This document shows positions 1 to 4,028 of a DNA stretch of 8,636 bases, piece by piece. Source of the stretch: JBBRLG01 sp038231495. GTDB taxonomy: Bacteria; Planctomycetota; Planctomycetia; Gemmatales; Gemmataceae. The position numbers were made by a program, and so were the translations under genes. The number at the start of each line of letters is the position of its first letter. The stretch's first letter is position 1. The notes beneath the pieces were generated by a model. The model searched no databases, had not been told where the DNA came from, and worked only from the letters and a program-made list of their open reading frames with translations. The stretch spans positions 1 to 8,636 of the forward strand of contig JBBRLG010000316.1 in NCBI GenBank assembly GCA_038231495.1, written 5' to 3'.

Positions 1-87
1 AGGGAGGCCGGGGACCGAAAACTGACAGCCGGACGATCTGCTGCCTGCCGAAAAGGCATCGATTCGGCCCCGAGGGCTTGAGAGCGC

Positions 88-109
88 ACGGAAAAACACG
101 GGTTTCCGT
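88..109 (-). other. small hairpin downstream of the 98-aa gene
   Basis: ACGGAAA (88-94) and TTTCCGT (103-109) pair around an 8-nt loop, about 25 nt beyond the stop codon of the 98-aa gene. It could act as a weak terminator, but no T-run follows it on the minus strand and a 7-bp stem can arise by chance. Nothing else gene-like is visible in positions 1-133. Confidence 0.2.
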
Positions 110-133
110 CACTAGCAAAAATCGAGCCGAACA

Positions 134-430
134 CTATTGGGCCTGTCCTCTTTTATTTCTCAGAATCGCCTCGGTTACTTGCTCGCTCATCCTGTCCGTT
201 CCTTTCTTTTCCAACCGCTGCGCTAACAACAGAAATGATCCGCGTCCCCTTTTCTCTTCCCCGTCCCCTTTTCTCTTCCCGATCTCGTAGCTGCCTGATA
301 GAATGTCGATGGCGACAAACTTACCGTCGTCTTCCGGTCGAAGTTTTGGCTTGACGAACCGGTCGAATGCCTCTTGGCCGCGACGAGCTTCTTCCGCGAG
401 TCGGTCGCTTGAGTTCTCTGCTGTCGCCAT
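134..430 (-). CDS. truncated conserved small protein, 3' end replaced by repeats
   Basis: Open frame of 98 codons. The ATG at 430 is chosen because GAGGAT lies just upstream on the minus strand and the conserved part starts there. Residues 15-50 (from EARRGQEAFDR through KLRPEDDGKFVAID to SGSYEI) look like a small, common protein family of cyanobacteria and planctomycetes. From memory, that family continues with an acidic stretch and an Arg/Trp-rich end; its function is unknown to me and it is often found near toxin-antitoxin genes. Here the family resemblance stops at Ile50. Codons 51-63 are simply the two copies of the 19-bp repeat (KRKGDGEEKRG), and the tail to residue 98 is low-complexity, Lys/Arg-rich and unlike the family. 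I read this as a gene cut by repeat insertion or deletion that kept an open frame by chance. It is probably a pseudogene, but a shortened protein could still be made. Confidence 0.6.
   Translation of the reverse strand: MATAENSSDRLAEEARRGQEAFDRFVKPKLRPEDDGKFVAIDILSGSYEIGKRKGDGEEKRGRGSFLLLAQRLEKKGTDRMSEQVTEAILRNKRGQAQ
243..280 (-). repeat. perfect tandem duplication of a 19-bp GGGGAC-containing repeat
   Basis: Two identical, directly adjacent 19-bp units (243-261 and 262-280). On the minus strand each reads GGGAAGAGAAAAGGGGACG. The unit carries the A-rich lead and GGGGAC core shared with the elements at 1441-1508, 1550-1579 and 2187-2280. The array starts exactly where the conserved part of the 98-aa gene ends (281). 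Beyond it on the minus strand, up to 134, are looser A-rich/GGAC variants such as AAAAGAGGACAGG. Confidence 0.9.
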
Positions 431-527
431 GATCGGATCCTCATCGCCGGGGTTCGTCTGATTCCAGCTTACCCCAACTGGCCGTTCTTGTTGTGACGTG
501 TCCGGGCACTCTCCCGGCCCCCACCGT

Positions 528-622
528 CCGAACGCCAAGGACCAGTTGCCGGGCCGGCTCGCCTGACCTTGTACCACGGAAAGCCGTGATGCCGGCCCGG
601 TCAACTGCATCCGTTCGTTCGG
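528..622 (-). other. attC-like structured inverted repeat downstream of the toxin-antitoxin pair
   Basis: Outer boxes CCGAACG (528-534) and CGTTCGG (616-622) are perfect complements. Each is separated by exactly 9 unpaired nt from an inner stem, AGTTG+CCGGGCCGGC (544-558) against GCCGGCCCGG+T+CAACT (591-606). The inner stem is perfect except for one extra base, T601, on the plus strand. The terminal loop holds a further CACGG/CCGTG hairpin (575-588). Outer box, unpaired spacer, inner box with an extrahelical base and variable terminal structure is the layout of integron attC sites. Taking the minus strand as top strand, GCCGAAC fits RYYYAAC at 6 of 7 positions and GTTCGGA fits GTTRRRY at 5 of 7. 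No integrase is in the window. It could instead be a large REP-type palindrome. Confidence 0.5.
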
Positions 623-701
623 CGACTGTGGTTGTCTGAAATCAATTCCCGCCCTCTTTTGTCTCTCGGGTCGAGGGTCGGCGAGTCCTGACAACGGCGT
701 G

Positions 702-1136
702 TTAATTCGCCGTATCCATCCAGTTCTCGAAACGCAGGCCGGGAACTTGCTCGAAATCTCGCCGATTGGCCGTAAGTAACAACGCATTCTGGGCCAACGC
801 AATCGCGGCGATTTTCAGATCCATCGTTCCGATGCGAATTTTGCTAGCGATCAGATGCTCGAACCGCTCGACCGCCGCATCGTCGAACGGTACGATCTCG
901 AACCCGGCGAAGAAGCGAAACATGCAGACAAGTTCCCGATAGGCGAAGACTTGCCGCCGGGCGTCCCGCTCCTTTGCGACTGCCGCCAACCAGCCTCGCA
1001 TGGTCTCCTCCGTGACGATCACTGGGATCGAAACGGTCTCCGGGTGGAGGAGGGCGAGCCGTCCCTCCAGCCGATTGCGCCGGTCGCCACCGGGCATTTT
1101 CAGCACCGACGCGTGGTCGGTATCGAGGAGGATCAC
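702..1136 (-). CDS. PIN-domain ribonuclease toxin (VapC-like)
   Basis: A 144-aa protein of normal VapC length. PIN-domain toxins are Mg2+-dependent RNases that cut tRNA, rRNA or mRNA when the partner antitoxin is lost. The acidic active-site set is visible: Asp5 in ILLDTDH, Glu43/Glu44 in VTEET, Asp106 in RIGTMDLKIAAIA and Asp127 in TANRRDFEQVPGL. The last two motifs are the typical C-terminal PIN signature. The start is GTG at 1136, overlapping the antitoxin stop as GTGA; the next Met (residue 14) would remove Asp5, so GTG is the right start. An AGAAGG-like Shine-Dalgarno lies inside the end of the antitoxin gene. The coupled arrangement implies that the toxin is translated after its antitoxin. 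All key residues are present, so it should be active. The RNA target cannot be told from sequence. Confidence 0.88.
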   Translation of the reverse strand: MILLDTDHASVLKMPGGDRRNRLEGRLALLHPETVSIPVIVTEETMRGWLAAVAKERDARRQVFAYRELVCMFRFFAGFEIVPFDDAAVERFEHLIASKIRIGTMDLKIAAIALAQNALLLTANRRDFEQVPGLRFENWMDTAN

Positions 1137-1345
1137 CGTGTGTCCTTCTCGGCCGCCCGCCGTTCCGCTTCACTATTTGCTTCAATCTCGGCGAGCATGT
1201 CGCGGGTGAACTCGTTGTCCTCGGAGATGCCGACCACGCTCCGCCAATCGCGGCTCGGCGTGATGCTCTCCGCTGGCTGCGCCGACTGCTTCCGTTCCAA
1301 CTCGGCGATGCGTACTGCCAGGGATTCGAGTGTCAATTCCGGCAT
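1133..1345 (-). CDS. antitoxin of the PIN toxin
   Basis: A 70-aa, mostly charged protein directly upstream of the PIN toxin with a 4-nt GTGA overlap. The N-terminal part (residues 4-20, TLESLAVRIAELERK) predicts an amphipathic coiled-coil helix. The middle, DWRSVVGISEDNEF (33-46), followed by a Glu/Arg-rich helix, resembles the small antitoxins that accompany PIN toxins in planctomycetes and cyanobacteria (recalled, not searched). No classical ribbon-helix-helix or AbrB motif is obvious, so autoregulation by DNA binding is unproven. The frame stays open upstream to 1627, but the ATG at 1345 is chosen because a GAGGAG Shine-Dalgarno lies 7 nt upstream and the upstream part runs through the palindrome at 1441-1508. 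It should neutralise the toxin by direct binding. Confidence 0.8.
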   Translation of the reverse strand: MPELTLESLAVRIAELERKQSAQPAESITPSRDWRSVVGISEDNEFTRDMLAEIEANSEAERRAAEKDTR

Positions 1346-1352
1346 GACGAAG

Positions 1353-1358
1353 CTCCTC
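1353..1358 (-). promoter_or_regulatory. ribosome binding site of the antitoxin gene
   Basis: GAGGAG on the minus strand, 7 nt before the ATG at 1345. It fixes the antitoxin start against the longer open frame. No convincing -35/-10 pair could be named in 1359-1440, where the promoter of the pair should lie. Confidence 0.7.
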
Positions 1359-1440
1359 AGGGGATGACGAAATCCTACACGACGAGTCGATAGTCCGGCG
1401 CAGGTCGAGACGTTTGAGGTTAGTGTCGGCGCCTTCGAGC

Positions 1441-1508
1441 CAGAAAGCGGACGTGCCTCAATAATACGAATTAGCAAAAAAGTATTATTGAGATGCGTCC
1501 CCTTTCTG
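1441..1508. repeat. REP-like palindrome with GGGGAC ends (complete copy)
   Basis: Arms 1441-1467 and 1482-1508 are inverted repeats matching at 23 of 27 positions around a 14-nt loop. The inner 11 bp, CTCAATAATAC / GTATTATTGAG, are perfect and AT-rich, unlike the GC-rich surroundings. The outer part is CAGAAAGGGGACG on the minus strand, with its partner CAGAAAGCGGACG in the opposite orientation. It lies between the 92-aa membrane protein gene, whose end is 82 nt away, and the toxin-antitoxin pair. It could act as a terminator for the first and border the promoter of the second. The outer sequence matches the palindrome at 2219-2280 but the inner stem does not. Confidence 0.88.
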
Positions 1509-1549
1509 GCCTCGTTCTTGATCTTGTAATCCTTCGCGTTCAAAATACT

Positions 1550-1579
1550 GTCCGCGTCCCCTTTTGCTTTTCGTTTTTT
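1550..1579 (-). repeat. half copy of the GGGGAC repeat
   Basis: On the minus strand an A-rich run (1579-1562) leads into GGGGACGCGGAC (1561-1550). Lead and core match the other repeat loci. No complementary second arm is found within about 60 nt, so this looks like a single arm or a decayed copy. It begins about 11 nt beyond the stop codon of the 92-aa membrane protein gene. Confidence 0.6.
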
Positions 1580-1589
1580 CGGGCCACCC

Positions 1590-1868
1590 TCATTTCCGTG
1601 ACCAACCGAACAGCGCCAGGATCGCACCGATCAGCCCAACGAGTACCGCCAGCACCTCCAGCACTAGCTTTACGGTAGTGAGCTGCTTCACGGAGAAGAA
1701 CGCCAGCACCGCCTTCACGATGGAGCGGAGCCGCTCCCAACAGCTCGGCGGGGGCCGCAGTTTCAGCGACTCCAAGACCGCAGCCCCTGGTCGGCACGCC
1801 ACCGCCCGCTCGCCATGCCCGCGCTGATTCCCACCCAGAACGGCCCCGCCTGGCAGCACCCACCGCAT
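1590..1868 (-). CDS. small single-pass membrane protein, function unknown
   Basis: A 92-aa frame starting at ATG 1868, which overlaps the stop of the gene before it as TAATG, so the two are probably translationally coupled. Residues 1-40 are mixed and carry two Cys (30 and 43 in the whole protein). Residues 44-60 form a basic amphipathic stretch (WERLRSIVKAVLAFF). Residues 64-88 (from LTTVKLVLEV to LALFG) make one strong hydrophobic helix, followed by the short basic tail WSRK. This pattern suggests an anchored protein with the C-terminus in the cytoplasm. I do not recognise the family. The first 40 residues are less convincing than the rest, and a shorter product from an internal start is possible. 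A half GGGGAC repeat follows directly after the stop. Confidence 0.5.
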   Translation of the reverse strand: MRWVLPGGAVLGGNQRGHGERAVACRPGAAVLESLKLRPPPSCWERLRSIVKAVLAFFSVKQLTTVKLVLEVLAVLVGLIGAILALFGWSRK

Positions 1869-2149
1869 TAGCGTAACTCCTCGCTGACCGCCAGTTCGGT
1901 CGCCACCACGTGCCGGATCGGGAAGGCATGCTCCGGCACCCTCTCGTTCTCGTTTTCTTTCGTCGGACCCACCCGCACGACGAGCACGTCATCACCCTCG
2001 AACTCGAACTCGTCGTCCGGGCCGAACACCCACGGATCGCCGATCCCGGAGACGTAGACCCGCAACTCGTCGTAGGCATACTCCTCGTCCCGCAAGAACG
2101 CGATCTGCTCCTGGACCTTGGTGATGAATGCTTCCTCGATACTCGGCAT
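1868..2149 (-). CDS. small acidic protein of unknown function
   Basis: A 93-aa, strongly acidic protein. The N-terminal helix (PSIEEAFITKVQEQIAFLRD, residues 2-21) is followed by a predicted beta-rich part, with YVSGIGDPWVFGPDDEFEFE at 32-51 and DDVLVVRVG at 53-61. It has no Cys and no membrane segment. I do not recognise the family. ATG 2149 is preferred over the longer open frame to 2233 because the upstream extension is translated repeat sequence; the Shine-Dalgarno is weak (GGGGTG, about 10 nt away). Its stop overlaps the start of the membrane protein gene (TAATG), implying a two-gene unit. Only 38 nt separate its start from the 25-nt direct repeats, so its promoter must be inside the repeats, or it is read from farther upstream. 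Confidence 0.6.
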   Translation of the reverse strand: MPSIEEAFITKVQEQIAFLRDEEYAYDELRVYVSGIGDPWVFGPDDEFEFEGDDVLVVRVGPTKENENERVPEHAFPIRHVVATELAVSEELR

Positions 2150-2186
2150 GGGCTTGGCACCCCATTCAAACGACTCGTGAAACAGA

Positions 2187-2237
2187 AAAGAAACAGAAAA
2201 GGGGACATCGTAAAGAAACAGAAAAGGGGACATCGTA
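2187..2237 (+). repeat. two 25-nt direct repeats, GGGGAC family
   Basis: A 25-nt period gives two identical consecutive copies (2188-2212 and 2213-2237; the match run is 26 nt from 2187), each containing ACAGAAAAGGGGACATCGTA. A third, partial lead (AAACAGAAAAG, 2180-2190) precedes them. The second copy is also the left arm of the palindrome at 2219-2280, so one arm of that palindrome appears to have been duplicated. Confidence 0.9.
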
Positions 2238-2280
2238 GATTAGTTGTTATTTTGGATTATCTACGATGTACCTTTTTCTG
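2219..2280. repeat. REP-like palindrome with GGGGAC ends (complete copy)
   Basis: Arms 2219-2240 and 2259-2280 match at 20 of 22 positions around an 18-nt AT-rich loop. The inner 11 bp, ACATCGTAGAT / ATCTACGATGT, are perfect. The outer sequence CAGAAAAGGGGAC is shared with the palindrome at 1441-1508. The right arm contains the TAG stop (2261-2263) and the last codons of the antitoxin-like gene. By its place it could end transcription of that gene, though no T-run follows. Confidence 0.9.
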
Positions 2281-2542
2281 CCACGCGTGGGCTTTCTGCC
2301 GCAGCAACTGGTTCGGCCGGACTGTCCTTGGTCTTCCGAACCCGCAGGTATTCCCTCAGAGCCTGGTTGACAGCCGCCTCATCTGCGAATGCTCCCGCCA
2401 CGTCCTCGGCTAGACGGACCACCCGCAGACGATCCCGGTATCGGGCCGTGTACTTCCCGCGTACAACCCCGCGCATCGCCCGGAAGTCATATTCGGGTTG
2501 GAGGTCGTCCTCCGCTTCTTCATGGGAAATTGCCATCTTCAT
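2261..2542 (-). CDS. antitoxin-like small protein, 3' end formed by a palindrome
   Basis: A 93-aa protein. Residues 17-65 (EYDFRAMRGVVRGKY, then VRLAEDVAGAFADEAAVNQALREYL) follow the pattern of small, often orphan antitoxin-like proteins of cyanobacteria and planctomycetes: YDF...RGKY, then a beta strand, D-V-A..F, and VN-ALR, suggestive of a ribbon-helix-helix-like fold. This is recognition from memory. Start: ATG 2542 with GGAAGG about 4 nt upstream; the ATG at 2536 (Met3) has slightly better spacing and is equally possible. No toxin gene adjoins it. The codons from 2280 to the TAG lie in the palindrome, so the terminal residues EKGTS come from the repeat. The preceding tail (residues 69-88) is Ala/Pro/Lys-rich and probably unstructured. 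It reads in the same direction as aceE and E2 but is separated from E2 by a 128-nt repeat-like gap, so it is probably not part of that operon. Confidence 0.68.
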   Translation of the reverse strand: MKMAISHEEAEDDLQPEYDFRAMRGVVRGKYTARYRDRLRVVRLAEDVAGAFADEAAVNQALREYLRVRKTKDSPAEPVAAAESPRVAEKGTS

Positions 2543-2573
2543 AGTCCTTCCGCTCGCGTCGGCTCGCTTCTCG

Positions 2574-2664
2574 GGCGCTGATGAGCCGCACTTTGCGCAA
2601 CGAGGCGGGCGGCTCCGCACTCGGCGCTGAAACGCACTCCGGTCGCTCACGCTCCCGGCTCGCC
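2574..2664. repeat. repeat-like gap between the E2 gene and the antitoxin-like gene
   Basis: GGCGCTGA occurs twice in direct orientation (2574-2581, 2623-2630). GAGCCGC (2583-2589) and GCGGCTC (2609-2615) form a 7-bp stem. Positions 2636-2664 read on the minus strand as GGCGAGCCGGGAGCGTGAGC followed by GACCGGAGT, a composition I associate with short dispersed repeats of planctomycete genomes (memory only). It begins right after the E2 stop and may serve as its 3' structure. Confidence 0.35.
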
Positions 2665-2670
2665 TTTCGT

Positions 2671-3948
2671 TTAAGCATGCAACAGCATCACCAGCGGATT
2701 TTCGAGTAGGTCGGCGATGCGGCGCGTGAAGCGGGCGGCCGCGGCGCCGTCGATGACGCGGTGGTCGTACGACAGCGACAACGGCAGCATCAGCCGCGGC
2801 ACGATCTGGCCGCCGCGCACCACCGCCTCCTGGCGGCTGCGCGACATGCCCAGGATCGCGACCTCCGGGTATTTCACGATCGGCGTGAAACCCGTGCCGC
2901 CGATGCCGCCCAGGTTCGTGATCGTGAACGTGCCGCCCTTCAACTCCTTGCCGTCGAACTTGCCCTCTTTCATGCGGTCCGCCGCCGCGGTCAGCTCTTC
3001 GGCCAGTTGCTGAACGCTCTTCTGGTTTATGTCGCGCAGCACCGGCACCAGCAGGCCGTTCTTCGTATCGACGGCGACGCCGATGTGGTAGTACTGCTTC
3101 AAAACCAGCTGGTTTGACGCCAGGTCGAGGCTGCTGTTGAACGTCGGATACTCGCGCAGGGCGATGGCGACCGCTTTGAGCGCGAACGCGGTCACGGTCA
3201 GCTTCGGGCCGCGGCCGTCTTGCTGCTTGCGGAACGCCTCCAGGTCGGTCACGTCGGCCAGGTCGTGTTGCGTGACGTGCGGGATTTGGCTCCAGGCAAT
3301 GCTCATCTGCCGGGCCGTCGCCTTGCGGATGCCGGACAACGCTTGCCGTTCGACCGGACCCCACTCTTCAAACTTCGGCAACGGCGGCGCGGCTTGCGTT
3401 CCCGTGGCGAGGGCGGCACCGCCGGCGGCGAGTTGGCGGATGAAGGATTTGATGTCGTCCTGAACGATGCGGCCGTGGCGGCCGGTGCCGGCGACTTGTT
3501 GCAGATCGACGCCCATTTCGCGGGCCAGGTGGCGCGTCGCCGGGCCGGCGGGGACGATCTTGCCGCCGCCGTGGGCCGGCGCGGCTTGCGGTGCCGGGGT
3601 TTTGGCGGCTGGGGCGGCGGCGGGTTTGGCCGGCTCGTCTTGCTTGGCCTCCGTTTTCGCGGGAGCCGCTTCTGCCTTGGCCTTCGCGGGGGCGGTCGGG
3701 GCCGTGCCGTTGCTGCTTTCGATGACGACGTACGGCTGGCCCACTTTAATCAGGTCGCCGATCTTGACGAGGATTTGCGTCACCTTGCCGGCGACGGGCG
3801 ATCCCACGTCCAGGGCGGCCTTGTCGGCCTGGACTTCGAGCAGGGTCTGGTCTTTGGCGACCTCGTCGCCGACCGCGACCTTGACGGCGTTCACTTCAAC
3901 GCTATCGACCCCCTCCTTGAGCGGCTCGAGTTTGATCTCACTGGCCAT
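2671..3948 (-). CDS. aceF: dihydrolipoamide acetyltransferase, E2 of pyruvate dehydrogenase
   Basis: E2 moves the acetyl group made by E1 from its lipoyl arm to CoA and forms the core of the complex in the cytoplasm. Domains of this 425-aa protein: one lipoyl domain (1-78) with the lipoylated Lys43 in VQADKAALD; an Ala/Pro/Lys linker (80-128); the peripheral subunit-binding domain (131-168, VPAGPATRHLAREMGVDL to GRIVQDDIKSFI); a second linker; and the acyltransferase domain (about 195-425) with the active-site motif HRVIDG (His396, Asp400). It has a single lipoyl domain, whereas E. coli AceF has three. The ATG at 3948 has GAGGA 10 nt upstream and begins the lipoyl domain correctly. The gene follows aceE after 80 nt containing a strong hairpin. 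An E2 of another 2-oxoacid complex is possible by sequence, but the aceE neighbour argues for pyruvate. No lpd (E3) follows. Confidence 0.95.
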   Translation of the reverse strand: MASEIKLEPLKEGVDSVEVNAVKVAVGDEVAKDQTLLEVQADKAALDVGSPVAGKVTQILVKIGDLIKVGQPYVVIESSNGTAPTAPAKAKAEAAPAKTEAKQDEPAKPAAAPAAKTPAPQAAPAHGGGKIVPAGPATRHLAREMGVDLQQVAGTGRHGRIVQDDIKSFIRQLAAGGAALATGTQAAPPLPKFEEWGPVERQALSGIRKATARQMSIAWSQIPHVTQHDLADVTDLEAFRKQQDGRGPKLTVTAFALKAVAIALREYPTFNSSLDLASNQLVLKQYYHIGVAVDTKNGLLVPVLRDINQKSVQQLAEELTAAADRMKEGKFDGKELKGGTFTITNLGGIGGTGFTPIVKYPEVAILGMSRSRQEAVVRGGQIVPRLMLPLSLSYDHRVIDGAAAARFTRRIADLLENPLVMLLHA

Positions 3949-3974
3949 CGACGTTGGGTCCTCGGTTCGTTGGC

Positions 3975-4022
3975 TTGCCGCTTGCGGCTGAGCGCTGCCG
4001 AGCGCTCAGCCGCAAGCGGCAA
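3975..4022. repeat. perfect 22-bp hairpin between aceE and the E2 gene
   Basis: Arms 3975-3996 and 4001-4022 are perfectly complementary over 22 bp with a 4-nt loop (GCCG). The arm contains the smaller palindrome GCCGCTTGCGGC. The hairpin starts 7 nt after the aceE stop codon and ends 26 nt before the E2 start. No T-run follows on the minus strand, so it is not a standard terminator. It could protect the aceE mRNA end, lower read-through into the E2 gene, or be a dispersed REP-like element. Confidence 0.92.
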
Positions 4023-4028
4023 TATCGT

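Noticed and set aside
126..132. A second attC-type outer box (GTTCGGC on the minus strand) next to the stop of the 98-aa gene
   Set aside because: No complementary box or inner stem is found within the neighbouring 100 nt. A lone 7-mer is not evidence.
78..290. 70-codon plus-strand open frame
   Set aside because: It runs through the 19-bp tandem repeats, has no clear ribosome site, and its product shows no family features.
1346..1627. Longer form of the antitoxin starting at 1627
   Set aside because: The extra residues translate the repeat elements and palindrome. GAGGAG before 1345 marks the true start.
1540..2208. 222-codon minus-strand frame overlapping the coupled pair
   Set aside because: Ser/Arg/Gly-rich out-of-frame translation across the TAATG junction and repeats, typical of a shadow frame.
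2187..2237. Possible CRISPR array from the 25-nt direct repeats
   Set aside because: The copies are directly adjacent, with no spacers, and one copy is an arm of a palindrome; no cas genes are present.
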